Shown here: positions 44,775 to 54,135 of the stretch, piece after piece
Position numbering within the stretch: the first letter of the stretch is position 1
Layout of the letters: every line of letters starts with the position of its first letter
Assembly (NCBI RefSeq): GCF_900182555.1
Contig: NZ_FXTH01000011.1
Coordinates: forward strand, 62,001-126,000
Reading direction: 5' to 3'
From: Fodinibius sediminis
GTDB taxonomy: Bacteria; Bacteroidota; Rhodothermia; Balneolales; Balneolaceae
Length of the DNA: 64,000 nucleotides
Translations under genes and position numbers: made by a program
Notes under the pieces: model-generated
Seen by the model: only the letters and a program-made list of their open reading frames with translations
Told to the model about the DNA's origin: nothing
Database searches by the model: none

Positions 44775-46229
44775 ATGATAGACAGAAGATCAAATATCAC
44801 AAAGACGCCGTTTGGCATCTTCCTGCTGTTTATCCTGGTGCTGTCTACTTTCGCCTGTGCAGGAGCTGGCAAAAGTGAGCCGCCGGGTGCTCGTGCTCCG
44901 AACATTATTTTCATATTGGCGGATGATCTGGGATACTCGGATATTAACAGTTTCGACCCACAGCACCGACGCTACTATGAAACGCCCAACATCGATCGAC
45001 TGGCTGGAAAGGGGATGAAATTTGTTCAGGCCTATACAAGCGCTGCCAATTGTGCTCCCACCAGGGCGGCCTTGATGAGCGGACAGTACTATCCCAATCA
45101 GCCTGTTTATCATGTCGGTACTTCCGGGCCGGGTAGAATGATTCCGGCACCGAATGCGGAGGCACTGCCCCTGGACAAGGTTACCATAGCCGAAAAGCTC
45201 GACGAGGCGGGCTACCGTACGGCCTTGATTGGCAAGTGGCATATAGGCAATCCGCCGGAGCATGGGCCCCGGCAGCAGGGCTTTGCCATTAACATAGGGG
45301 GATACGGAGCAGGAAACCCGGGAGCCTGGGACAATGGGTACATGCAACCCAACGGGAATCCATACATTTCTGATGCCCGGCAAGGTGAATATCTGACGGA
45401 TTATCTTACCCGGAAGTCAATAGAGTTTATCACAGACAACAAGGAACAGCCCTTCTATCTTCAACTGTCGTACTATAGTCCGCATAGCCCGTTTCAGGCC
45501 CCAAAAAGCCTGGTTGAAAAGTATGAACAGAAGAGAGGAGACGGCGGGCATAATCGTCCTGTCTATGCCGCCATGATCGAGTTGCTGGACAAGAATGTGG
45601 GTAAGTTGATGCAGGCGGTGGAAGAGCTCGGTATTGCAGAACATACCGTCGTTATTTTTTATTCGGACAACGGCGGACGCGGCGGCTATGATTTTCTCGG
45701 TCATGCTGAAAATAATATTACCAGCAATGCTCCTTTCAAGGGGGGCAAGGGCACCTTTTATGAGGGAGGGATACGGGTTCCCCTGATTATCCGATGGCCT
45801 GGAATAATTCCACCGGGAAGTCAGAGCCGGGAGCCCGTGAGCAGTATCGATTTTTATCCAACTTTTCTCGACGCCGCTGGCATTGAAGGCACAAAGTATT
45901 ATCAGGTCGACGGATTAAGCCTGTTGCCAGTAATGAAAGATCCGACGGCCGTGCTCAATCGGGAATCTCTTTTCTGGCACTTTCCGGGCTATCCAAACTC
46001 CCCGTGGCGAACAGGTCCGGTGAGTGTTGTTCGTTCAGGTTCCTGGAAGCTGATGAAATTTTATGAAACAGATGAATTTGAGCTTTACAACCTGAAGAAG
46101 GATCCGGGGGAGCAGCAAAATCTCGCCGAAACATATCCACGAAAACGGAACAGTTTGCATCGCATGCTTCAGGATTGGCTGCAACAGACGGAAGCCCCTC
46201 TGCCCGCCTGGGGAGAGGAGGCGAATTGA
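44775..46229 (+). CDS. Sulfatase lipoprotein
   Basis: This 484-residue sulfatase starts at ATG 44775, which gives a lipoprotein signal ending in VLSTFAC (Cys 28); the frame is open to 44667, and ATG 44754 is an alternative. Motifs are ILADDLGYSDINSFD, TSAANCAPTRAALMSG (Cys 93), IGKWHIGNPP and FYSDNGGRGG near 298. It is closest in layout to the sulfatase at 22609. Predicted to act as a membrane-anchored exo-sulfatase. The ceramidase-family gene begins 20 bases after its stop, so the two are almost certainly cotranscribed. Confidence 0.93.
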   Translation: MIDRRSNITKTPFGIFLLFILVLSTFACAGAGKSEPPGARAPNIIFILADDLGYSDINSFDPQHRRYYETPNIDRLAGKGMKFVQAYTSAANCAPTRAALMSGQYYPNQPVYHVGTSGPGRMIPAPNAEALPLDKVTIAEKLDEAGYRTALIGKWHIGNPPEHGPRQQGFAINIGGYGAGNPGAWDNGYMQPNGNPYISDARQGEYLTDYLTRKSIEFITDNKEQPFYLQLSYYSPHSPFQAPKSLVEKYEQKRGDGGHNRPVYAAMIELLDKNVGKLMQAVEELGIAEHTVVIFYSDNGGRGGYDFLGHAENNITSNAPFKGGKGTFYEGGIRVPLIIRWPGIIPPGSQSREPVSSIDFYPTFLDAAGIEGTKYYQVDGLSLLPVMKDPTAVLNRESLFWHFPGYPNSPWRTGPVSVVRSGSWKLMKFYETDEFELYNLKKDPGEQQNLAETYPRKRNSLHRMLQDWLQQTEAPLPAWGEEAN

Positions 46230-46249
46230 TAATTAACATTCAGGATACT

Positions 46250-48136
46250 ATGAGCTACAGTAATTCATATTTTCATTATCACACCATTTCCTTTCTGGGA
46301 AAGAAGACGCTGTCATTTGCAGCCATGGTTTGCTTGTTGCTGCTTCTGTCGGTGACAGTAAGGGGGGAGGGGCGCCCGGTCTTCCATACGGATATCGGGA
46401 ACAGGGAAAGTATGCAGGTGGGTGTTGCCCGGGTGGATATCACACCGGAAGCGCCCATTCGCCTGGCCGGTTATGGCTCGCGTCAGGGAGAATCCGAGGG
46501 GGTACTCCAGCGCCTGGAAGCGAAAGCACTGGCTTTTGGCAGCGACCGGCAGGGACCCTCTCTGCTTATTACGGTGGACCTCATTGGCATTCCAGGTCAT
46601 ATAACAACGGCGTTGCGAAACCGCTTAAAAAAGAAAGCTGGAATTCAGCCGGAGCAGCTGACCATCGCTGCCAGTCACACCCATTCGGGACCAGAAATTG
46701 GTACATTATTGAATCATTTCGGGGAGCCGCTGCCCGTGGATCAACTTGGTAGAATAGTGAGATATCTTGATGGGCTTACCGATGATCTAGAAGAGGTAGC
46801 ACTGGCGGCCCTGCAGAATCGCAGTACCTCTTTTGTAGCGTGGGGTCAGGGCCAGGTGGAGTTTGCCGTGAACCGTCGGCTGATTGAGGACGGGCGATGG
46901 GTGGGCTTCGGGGTGGTTCCGGAGGGCCCCGTTGATCACACCATGCCCCTGTTGCGGATAACTGATCCCGAAGGAAACATCAGGGCGCTGTTGATTAATT
47001 ACGCCTGTCACGGTACGACCCTCGGGCCGGATGTTAATAAAGTACATGGCGACTGGATGGGAGAGGCCCAGCGGATTATCGAGGAGCGACATCCCGGGGC
47101 CATGGCCATGGTTGCCATCGGAGCGGGTGCAGATGCCAATCCTGAGCCCCGGCTTGAGCTTGAACACACCACCAGGCACGGAAAAGAAATTGCTGATGAG
47201 GTTGATCGCCTGCTGAACACGCCACTGGAGCCGTTGTCGGTTCCGCCCACGGGAAACTATCAGGAGATCGAGCTGCCCTATGCCGAGGTGCCGACTATTA
47301 ATGACCTAATTGACCAGGCGGCCGGGGATGGGGCAAAAGGGTATTATGCCCGGCTGGCGCTTGAACGCATGGCCCGCGGGGAATCGATCCCCTCCAGTCT
47401 TACCTATCCGGTTCAGACCTGGACATTTGGTAATGATTTGGCCATGGTCTTGATGGCCGGAGAAGTGGTGGCTGATTATTCCCTTCGGTTAAAAAAAGAG
47501 CTGGATGCCGAACGCCTTTGGGTTACGGCCTATGCCAATGATGTACCCAGCTACATTTCCTCTCGCCGCATCATTCGGGAAGGTGGTTATGAGGTTGAAT
47601 CTTCGATGTATTCCTATGATAACCCGTCGCCTTTTTCAGAAGAAATTGAGGAGCTGATTATCAATGCCATACACGAACTGTTACCACCGTCATTTGCTTC
47701 TCAGCAGGCCATCAACCAGCCCGCCGTAGTCCGAGGCCCTGCAGGGGGCGCGATCCTTACGCTGAATGCTGAAAGTGGACGGGCTATAGGGCCGGAAATT
47801 GAATATATGCCCGAATGGAGAGCTTTTGGCTGGTTTACCGCTGATGACCGGGTGGAATGGGATGTGGAGGTAAACAGGAGGGGACGATATGAAGTGTCGA
47901 TGGAGTGGTCGGTATCTGATGAGGAGGCCGGAAAACCGTTTGTCTTCCAGGTGGGGGAGGAACAAATAAGGGGAACCGTAGAGCGTACGGGATCCTGGGA
48001 AGATTTCAAGACGACAGTCATTGGTACCATTCAATTGGATGAGGGGGCACAAAAAATGACATTCAAGCCGGGCTCATACTTTGAAGAAGGCGCCCTGCTG
48101 GATCTGCGGGCGTTGCACCTCACCCCGGTTGAATAA
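46250..48136 (+). CDS. Neutral/alkaline ceramidase-family hydrolase with C-terminal CBM-like domain
   Basis: This 628-residue protein starts at ATG 46250; the frame overlaps the preceding gene but earlier starts are poor. A signal anchor lies at about 24-40 (LSFAAMVCLLLLLSVTVRGE). The N-terminal part matches neutral ceramidase: MQVGVARVDITPEAPIRLAG near residue 54, LTIAASHTHSGPEIGT near 138 (zinc His residues) and LLINYACHGTTLGPD near 246. The family releases fatty acid from ceramide, but related proteins in glycan-degrading bacteria have no proven substrate. The final 120 residues (DRVEWDVEVNRRGRYEVSME, then FVFQVGEEQIRGTVERTGSW) look like a carbohydrate-binding beta-sandwich of the CBM6/35 or DUF5077 type. 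That fusion hints at a glycan or glycolipid target. Confidence 0.85.
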   Translation: MSYSNSYFHYHTISFLGKKTLSFAAMVCLLLLLSVTVRGEGRPVFHTDIGNRESMQVGVARVDITPEAPIRLAGYGSRQGESEGVLQRLEAKALAFGSDRQGPSLLITVDLIGIPGHITTALRNRLKKKAGIQPEQLTIAASHTHSGPEIGTLLNHFGEPLPVDQLGRIVRYLDGLTDDLEEVALAALQNRSTSFVAWGQGQVEFAVNRRLIEDGRWVGFGVVPEGPVDHTMPLLRITDPEGNIRALLINYACHGTTLGPDVNKVHGDWMGEAQRIIEERHPGAMAMVAIGAGADANPEPRLELEHTTRHGKEIADEVDRLLNTPLEPLSVPPTGNYQEIELPYAEVPTINDLIDQAAGDGAKGYYARLALERMARGESIPSSLTYPVQTWTFGNDLAMVLMAGEVVADYSLRLKKELDAERLWVTAYANDVPSYISSRRIIREGGYEVESSMYSYDNPSPFSEEIEELIINAIHELLPPSFASQQAINQPAVVRGPAGGAILTLNAESGRAIGPEIEYMPEWRAFGWFTADDRVEWDVEVNRRGRYEVSMEWSVSDEEAGKPFVFQVGEEQIRGTVERTGSWEDFKTTVIGTIQLDEGAQKMTFKPGSYFEEGALLDLRALHLTPVE

Positions 48137-48180
48137 ATGAACTATAGAAACGAATGGATATATCGTGTAGAAGAGACAAA

Positions 48181-51100
48181 ATGAAGAAAATAAGAGTCCC
48201 GCGGGCTGATTTCCTGTTCATTAGTCTGAAAAAAACAGTTGTGCTGTTCGTCTGCTCTCTGGTGCTGATGAATTGTTCAAAAACGGGGAGCCATGGCCGT
48301 TCCGGCGAGGGCGCCCCCCCTCTGGATCCTGAGCAGGCACGGGCGTCCATGACTGTTATGGACGGTTTTAAAGTGGAACTTTTTGCCCATGAACCGATGG
48401 TCCAGGATCCAGTGGCCATGGAGGTGGATGAAGAAGGACGCATGTATGTGGTTGAAATGCGCAGTTACCCCCTTGACGACAGCGGTCTGGGACAGGTCAA
48501 GCTGCTGGAAGATACCAACAGCGACGGCCTGCCCGATCGTTCAACGGTTTTTGCCGACAGTTTGGCCTTTCCCAATGGGGTGATGCGGTGGAAGGACGGT
48601 ATCCTGGTAACGGATGCTCCGCACCTGTTGTACCTGGAGGATACGACGGGCAACGGTAAAGCTGATCGCAGGGAGATTGTACTCACGGGATTTGCCCGCT
48701 CCAATCCCCAGCACAATGTTAATACCCCTGTTTACGGCTTGGATAACTGGATTTACCTGGCCAATAATGGGACGATCAGTACCAGGGCGTATTCCCAGAT
48801 CCTGGGGGATGAGGGAGCCCCCGTACGGTTTCACGGTTTGAAAAACGGGCCGGTTCTGCCCCGGAATGCGGCGGGACGCAATCTACGGTTCAAGCCTGGT
48901 TCCCATCAGCTGGAGATGAGGGCCGTCTCCTCCCAGTATGGTCATACGTTTGATGCCTGGGGTACTCATTTCCTGGTCAGCAACGCCCATCATCAATATA
49001 TTGAGGCAGTTGAACAACAATACCTTGAAAGAAATCCCTACTTTCCTATTCAAAGTGCCAGGCATTATACCCCGGATCATGGCAATGCCGCAGAAGTGTA
49101 CCCGACAACCAGGGATCCGGAATACCAACTGCTGACCGACCGGGGTGTGATAACGTCGGCCTCCGGGATCACCTATTACCTGGGCGGCGTGTTTCCCCCG
49201 GAATTTAAGAATGTCACTTTTGTTGCCGAATCGGTGCATAACCTGGTTCATGCGGATGTAGTAAAGAGCGAGGGCGCCATGGTAACGGCAAAGCGGCTGC
49301 TGGAGCAAAAAGAATTCCTGACGTCAACGGACGCCTGGTTTCGTCCGGTTCAGTTTTATATCGGGCCGGACGGGGCCCTTTATGTCATCGATTATTACCG
49401 GCGTATCATCGATCATCCCCAGTGGATGGATGATAAAAAAGCACAAAATGAGGATCTGTTGTATGAGGCCACCGAGCGGGGGCGTATTTACCGGATCACG
49501 CCCGATGAGATGGGCAGCCCGGAGTGGATGAGTAACCTTGGGCTGAAGGAGGCTCCTGTGACAAAACTTGTTGATCTTTTGGAACATTCCAACCTGTGGT
49601 GGCGGCGTACGGCCCAGCGGCTGTTGGTGGATCGAAAAGATGCTGCGGCGGTGCCCCTGCTTGAGGATATGGTGCGCAGCAGCAAAATGCCAGAAGCCAG
49701 GCTTCATGCCCTGTGGACCCTTGAGGGACTGGGGGCATTGGAACGGAATATGATCACCGCCGGACTCCGGGACAAGGTGGCCGGCGTGCGCCGGAATGCG
49801 ATAAAGATGGCCGAACAAAGACTGGCGGACGATGCCTATTGGGTTGACAGGCTTCTGGAGATGACGGCAGATGATGACCCCGGTGTGCGCTACCAGCTGT
49901 TGCTGAGCCTTGGCGACCACTCTTCCAGCCGTGTAAAAGAGGCGAGGAAAAAGATTCTATCTGAAAGTATGGATGATCCGTGGATGCAGATTGCATTTCT
50001 ATCCGCTGCAGACCTGGAGGCCTCGAAACTGATTAACGATTTTCTCGAACAGTTTAACAATGCTCCGAAAGCGGGACGGCAACTGTTCCTGAAGCGCCTG
50101 GCTTCCATGATGGGGCGGCAGGGAAATACAACCCGGATCAGGCAGCAGCTTCGTAAGAGCATGACGCAGATAGGGGAGGAGAATGAGTGGTGGAAAACAG
50201 CAGTCCTTGCCGGTTTAACGGAAACATTACGGCATGCTGATATCAAAACGGAAGATTACCGTTCGGAGGCTGAGCTTGCTGCAGATCTCTTTTTACAAGC
50301 AAAATCGGAACGGCTTCGCGGGGCAGTTTCCGAGCTGATAGCAGTGCTGGGCCTTCCAGCTGAAGTGCAGCAAAGGATGCTGCCGGAGTTGGTGGCCCTG
50401 GCGGACGATCGTGAGGCAGAGGACCATATTCGTGCCGACGCCATCGACCTTATGGCCCTGTTTGCCCCTGCATCGACCAAGGATAAGCTCAAGGAATACA
50501 GCGACCCCGGCGAACCGGTGGCTGTCCAGAGGGCAGGGGTGAGAGGGTTGAAGAAACTCCCGGGACGGGCCATAGGACAATACCTCATGGAAAACTGGAA
50601 GAGCATGACACCGGTTGTTAGGGAGGAGGCGGTTGATGTGCTGCTCCAGGAAGACGAACGGGTGAAGTTATTGCTGGATGCGGTAGCGGAGAACAGGGTT
50701 GCTGTTTCCTCCATTGGGTGGAGCCGCCGTGTGTCCCTGATGCAGCATGCCGACGAGGATATTCGCAGCAGGGCGAGAGAGCTGTTGAAAGAACGGCCTG
50801 AAGAGACAAGATCTATGGTTGAGAAATACCGGGCTTCCCTCAGCCTGGAGGGGGATCCGGCAAAGGGCAAGGAGGTCTACAGGACGCAATGCTCGGCCTG
50901 TCACCAGGTAGGGGAAGAGCTGGGGATGGCTTTTGGTCCCGATCTGTCGACAGTACGGCACTGGGAACCGCAGGCCTTGATATCTAAAATTGTGGATCCG
51001 GGCAGTTCGATAGCCGATGGTTATAAAATGTGGATTGTGGAACAAACTTCCGGCGGCCGTGTGGCGGGGGTTGTGCAATCAGAGAATGGCAATACGGTCA

Positions 51101-51255
51101 CCCTGCGGAATGCGGGGGGATCGGAGACGACAATTTCCCGGTCAGAAATTAAATCTATGACGCCCTCCGAGGCTTCGCCCATGCCTTCAGGTCTGGCCAA
51201 TGAGATCAACAAACAGGAAATGGCAGATCTGATTGCCTTTATTCGTCAGCTTTAA
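48181..51255 (+). CDS. Large membrane-bound dehydrogenase with HEAT repeats and cytochrome c domain
   Basis: This 1024-residue lipoprotein starts at ATG 48181 (ATG 48154 also in frame), with lipobox SLVLMNC at about residue 28. An N-terminal beta-propeller dehydrogenase-like domain of the PVC-type (about 60-430: FAHEPMVQDPVAMEVDEEGR, LLEDTNSDGLPDR, VYVIDYYRRIIDHP-like segment) is followed by HEAT-like repeats (about 450-880). A C-terminal cytochrome c with YRTQCSACHQVGEELG spans about 895-1024 (heme CxxCH near 905). Proteins of this plan are abundant in Planctomycetes and Verrucomicrobia beside sulfatases and are thought to oxidise sugars or alcohols and pass electrons to the respiratory chain. 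Its place between the ceramidase and the cytoplasmic ketose module suggests oxidation of a released monosaccharide, but the substrate is unknown. Confidence 0.88.
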   Translation: MKKIRVPRADFLFISLKKTVVLFVCSLVLMNCSKTGSHGRSGEGAPPLDPEQARASMTVMDGFKVELFAHEPMVQDPVAMEVDEEGRMYVVEMRSYPLDDSGLGQVKLLEDTNSDGLPDRSTVFADSLAFPNGVMRWKDGILVTDAPHLLYLEDTTGNGKADRREIVLTGFARSNPQHNVNTPVYGLDNWIYLANNGTISTRAYSQILGDEGAPVRFHGLKNGPVLPRNAAGRNLRFKPGSHQLEMRAVSSQYGHTFDAWGTHFLVSNAHHQYIEAVEQQYLERNPYFPIQSARHYTPDHGNAAEVYPTTRDPEYQLLTDRGVITSASGITYYLGGVFPPEFKNVTFVAESVHNLVHADVVKSEGAMVTAKRLLEQKEFLTSTDAWFRPVQFYIGPDGALYVIDYYRRIIDHPQWMDDKKAQNEDLLYEATERGRIYRITPDEMGSPEWMSNLGLKEAPVTKLVDLLEHSNLWWRRTAQRLLVDRKDAAAVPLLEDMVRSSKMPEARLHALWTLEGLGALERNMITAGLRDKVAGVRRNAIKMAEQRLADDAYWVDRLLEMTADDDPGVRYQLLLSLGDHSSSRVKEARKKILSESMDDPWMQIAFLSAADLEASKLINDFLEQFNNAPKAGRQLFLKRLASMMGRQGNTTRIRQQLRKSMTQIGEENEWWKTAVLAGLTETLRHADIKTEDYRSEAELAADLFLQAKSERLRGAVSELIAVLGLPAEVQQRMLPELVALADDREAEDHIRADAIDLMALFAPASTKDKLKEYSDPGEPVAVQRAGVRGLKKLPGRAIGQYLMENWKSMTPVVREEAVDVLLQEDERVKLLLDAVAENRVAVSSIGWSRRVSLMQHADEDIRSRARELLKERPEETRSMVEKYRASLSLEGDPAKGKEVYRTQCSACHQVGEELGMAFGPDLSTVRHWEPQALISKIVDPGSSIADGYKMWIVEQTSGGRVAGVVQSENGNTVTLRNAGGSETTISRSEIKSMTPSEASPMPSGLANEINKQEMADLIAFIRQL

Positions 51256-51431
51256 GGTTTCTGTGGCACGGGGCAGGGGAGGACGTACGTTGCAGCCTTC
51301 GCCACTGCTTTGCGGCTGCTGGTACTGGCATCGACGGATGGCCTTATCCCCGGTTGTTGATGATCAATTTTAATAATTCCATGATATATTGTTATATATG
51401 CGTACAACAAAAAATTTAAATAGATAATGTT

Positions 51432-52136
51432 ATGGAACCTGTCGTACAAATTTCATTAGATCTGACCAATATCGATGAAGCCCTAAAAACAGCTTCCATG
51501 GCATTGCGAGCCGGGGTCGACTGGCTTGAAGCCGGGACTCCGCTGATACTGGCCGAAGGTCTGCACGGGGTTCGAAAGCTGAGAGAGGCATTTCCGGAAA
51601 CGCCTGTGGTGGCTGATCTGAAAACGATGGACGGGGGCTATCTGGAGGCTGAAATGATGGCCCGGGCGGGAGCGACTCATGTGGTCGTTATGGCGCGGGC
51701 TCATGAGGAAACCATAAAATGTGTGGTACAGGCGGGCCGGGATTTTGGCGTGAAAGTCATGGGAGATAATTTGGCCTGTCTCGATATGATTGCCGGTGCA
51801 AAACGCCTGGAAGCGCTGGGATGTGATTATGTAATCCATCATATAGGCTATGACGAGCGAAGAGGCATTGCCGCACGGGGAGAACGAAAGCCCAGCCCGA
51901 TGGATCAGCTTAAAGAGGTTATTCAGGCAGTCAATGTGCCCGTTCAGGCGGTAGGGGGATTAAGCCTTGAAGAAGCGGTTCGTTGTCCGGAAATGGGAGC
52001 CCCCCTGGTGGTATTGGGAGCTCCCCTCACCATTGACGCTGATGCGTTTAAGACAGCTGAGGGGAATGTGGAAGATTCACTTCGGTTAATCTGTGAAAAA
52101 GTACATTCCTACGGGGACGTGAAAATAGAGGCTTGA
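51432..52136 (+). CDS. HPS/KGPDC-like orotidine-5'-phosphate-decarboxylase-superfamily enzyme
   Basis: This 234-residue cytoplasmic TIM barrel is of the HUMPS/KGPDC group. The metal/catalytic motif VVADLKTMDGG covers Asp62, Lys64 and Asp67; VQISLDLTN at the start supplies the first strand Asp, WLEAGTPLI near 31 the conserved Glu, and QAVGGLSLEEA near 172 and VVLGAPLT near 195 the phosphate-binding loops. Relatives are 3-hexulose-6-phosphate synthase, an aldolase using formaldehyde, and 3-keto-L-gulonate-6-phosphate decarboxylase. No 6-phospho-3-hexuloisomerase gene is adjacent, which argues against formaldehyde fixation; two dehydrogenases and a TIM-barrel isomerase follow, which fits a ketose-phosphate degradation route. 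The 176-base upstream gap is AT-rich near the start and probably carries the module promoter. Confidence 0.85.
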   Translation: MEPVVQISLDLTNIDEALKTASMALRAGVDWLEAGTPLILAEGLHGVRKLREAFPETPVVADLKTMDGGYLEAEMMARAGATHVVVMARAHEETIKCVVQAGRDFGVKVMGDNLACLDMIAGAKRLEALGCDYVIHHIGYDERRGIAARGERKPSPMDQLKEVIQAVNVPVQAVGGLSLEEAVRCPEMGAPLVVLGAPLTIDADAFKTAEGNVEDSLRLICEKVHSYGDVKIEA

Positions 52137-52196
52137 GGCAATCGGGGGATCTGCGCTTTCTAATCGAATTTTTAATGGAAAAGTAAAATACGTTTC

Positions 52197-53222
52197 ATGA
52201 AATCAGCAGCGGTTGTTAATTATGCGCCTGAAGAAGGTGCCGTTGAAATTCGCGAGATAGACAAACCAGCTATAGGAAAGGAGGATGTACTGCTTGACGT
52301 TTCTCATGTGGGCATTTGTGGCAGTGACCTTCATCAATGGACGGCCGACCACAGCTGGCCCGTCAACTATCCCGTGGTGCTGGGCCATGAATTCGGCGGA
52401 CATGTTGCAGAAGTCGGGAGCGGGGTTGAGAATTGGCAAGAGGGTGACCGGGTTGTCAGTGAAACGGCTGCGATAATAGATAAGGACAACCCGATGAGTC
52501 GCCAGGGACTCTATAACCTCGATCCTACCCGCAAAGGTTTTGGCTATGGCACTGACGGGGCCATGACGCGGTATGTGCGGGTGCCCGCCCGTTGCCTGCA
52601 CAAGGTGCCGGATGCGATTCCCTTTGAGCATGCCTGCCTGACGGAGCCATGCAGCGTGGCCTATAATGCCGTGGTCGAAAACACACGCATAAAACCGGGC
52701 TACCGGGTTGTAGTGCTGGGGCCGGGCACCATCGGCATACTGTGTGCTGCGATGGCAGGGCTCTGCGGGGCTGAGGTTGCCATTGTGGGACTGAAATCAG
52801 ACGAGCACCGCCTGGATATCGCCGGAGAATATGGCTGTGATACGATCATCGGAGATGCCACCGATTGGGCCAATAATTATGACGGACTGGGGGCTGATTG
52901 TGTGATTGACGCGGCCGGGGTGAGTGCAACTCTTGAAATAGCCCTGGAGCTTGTCCGGCCCAACGGTGCTGTAACTAAAGTGGGGTGGGGGCCTCAGCCC
53001 CTGGATTACTCCCTGGATCCGCTGGTCCAGAAGAATGTGGCACTTCAGGGCAGCTTCAGCCACAACTGGCCGGTGTGGGAACGGGTCCTCTCCCTGATGT
53101 ACACTGGCCAACTGGATGTCAGTCCCATAATCGGTGGCATATGGCCCATCACGGAGTGGCGTACCGCCTTTGAAAAGATGCACAAGGGTGAAATGGTTAA
53201 AAATATTCTTAAACCGGTATAA
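52197..53222 (+). CDS. Zinc-type medium-chain dehydrogenase without structural-zinc cysteines
   Basis: This 341-residue MDR belongs to the sorbitol/threonine-dehydrogenase branch. The catalytic-zinc ligands are present: VGICGSDLHQW near residue 38 (Cys), VLGHEFGGHV near 61 (His, Glu) and ACLTEPCSVAYNAV near 142 (Glu). The NAD motif is VVVLGPGTIGILCAA near 168. The loop that normally carries four Cys for structural zinc reads ETAAIIDKDNPMSRQGLYNL, with no Cys, so that zinc is absent. The enzyme probably oxidises or reduces a polyol, ketose or sugar acid in the cytoplasm. It lies between the HPS/KGPDC-like gene (60-base gap) and the SDR gene, which starts only 5 bases after its stop, indicating one transcript. 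Confidence 0.92.
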   Translation: MKSAAVVNYAPEEGAVEIREIDKPAIGKEDVLLDVSHVGICGSDLHQWTADHSWPVNYPVVLGHEFGGHVAEVGSGVENWQEGDRVVSETAAIIDKDNPMSRQGLYNLDPTRKGFGYGTDGAMTRYVRVPARCLHKVPDAIPFEHACLTEPCSVAYNAVVENTRIKPGYRVVVLGPGTIGILCAAMAGLCGAEVAIVGLKSDEHRLDIAGEYGCDTIIGDATDWANNYDGLGADCVIDAAGVSATLEIALELVRPNGAVTKVGWGPQPLDYSLDPLVQKNVALQGSFSHNWPVWERVLSLMYTGQLDVSPIIGGIWPITEWRTAFEKMHKGEMVKNILKPV

Positions 53223-53227
53223 AATTT

Positions 53228-54031
53228 ATGCGACTGAAAGATAAGGTCATTATTGTCACCGGCAGCACTACGGGTATCGGCAAAGCCATCGCAGTGCGAT
53301 GTGTGGAAGAGGGGGCCCGCGTTGTTGTCAACGGGCTTAGCCAGAGTGAAGGGGAAGCGGTAGTGACAGAGCTGGGCAGGGACAGGGCGATATTGCATGT
53401 CGGCGACATCAGCGACCCGGAGACACCAAAAAAACTGGTGGATGAGGCGTTGACGGCTTTTGGCCGGCTGGATGCCGTTGTGAACAATGCAGCGATGGTT
53501 GTTTCATCAAACATACATACTACCGATAGTCAGCTGCTGCACAAGGTATTCGGGGTTAATGCCGCCGGGCCTCTGGCTCTCGTCAAGACGGCCTTGCCCC
53601 ACCTTGGCAAAACCCGGGGGTGTGTGCTTAATATTGGGTCGGTCAACGCCTATAGCGGGGAGCCGGAGCTGTTGGCTTACAGTATGTCAAAGGGGGCGCT
53701 GATGACGATGACCCGTAACCTCGGGGATGTGCTTTTCCGGGAAGAGGGGGTGCGGGTAAATCAAGTCAACCCGGGCTGGGTGCTTACCGAGAATGAAACA
53801 ATCCGAAAACACAACCACGGGCTGGACGAGGACTGGTACAAGGAACTACCGAAGAGATATGCGCCCGCAGGACGTATTTTATGGCCGAAAGAGATCGCAG
53901 CTGCGGCCATCTATTGGCTGAGTGATGAAAGTGGTCCCGTATCCGGGCAGGTTGTTGATCTGGAGCAGTATCCTTATATAGGAAGAAATGCCCCCAAGGA
54001 TGAGACCACCATCCCGAAAGATGGAGATTAG
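53228..54031 (+). CDS. Short-chain dehydrogenase/reductase
   Basis: This 267-residue classical SDR has the cofactor motif VTGSTTGIGKAIA (TGxxxGIG, residues about 10-20), VVNNAAMV near 88, catalytic Ser in LNIGSVNAYSGEP near 138 and the YSMSKGAL pair (Tyr about 155, Lys about 159). It likely oxidises or reduces a sugar, sugar acid or polyol using NAD(P). It starts 5 bases after the MDR gene. The combination of two different dehydrogenases with a ketose-phosphate lyase and an isomerase suggests successive redox steps at two carbons of one substrate. The start at ATG 53228 fits the family N-terminus exactly. Confidence 0.92.
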   Translation: MRLKDKVIIVTGSTTGIGKAIAVRCVEEGARVVVNGLSQSEGEAVVTELGRDRAILHVGDISDPETPKKLVDEALTAFGRLDAVVNNAAMVVSSNIHTTDSQLLHKVFGVNAAGPLALVKTALPHLGKTRGCVLNIGSVNAYSGEPELLAYSMSKGALMTMTRNLGDVLFREEGVRVNQVNPGWVLTENETIRKHNHGLDEDWYKELPKRYAPAGRILWPKEIAAAAIYWLSDESGPVSGQVVDLEQYPYIGRNAPKDETTIPKDGD

Positions 54032-54135
54032 CCAGGATATCGCCCTATTTTTGCTTCAATGTGTCTCCACCCAGCAAATGATTTGATAAGGAATGAATAT
54101 TTTACAGCTATTACTCAATTACTGATTACAAGCGT

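Noticed and set aside
51252-51449. Reverse-strand 65-codon frame in the gap before the HPS/KGPDC-like gene
   Set aside because: AT-rich chance frame overlapping the likely promoter, with no family resemblance.
51432-52136. Formaldehyde-fixing ribulose monophosphate pathway
   Set aside because: The motif fits hexulose-phosphate synthase, but the obligate partner 6-phospho-3-hexuloisomerase is absent and the neighbours are sugar dehydrogenases, so KGPDC-like activity is at least as likely.
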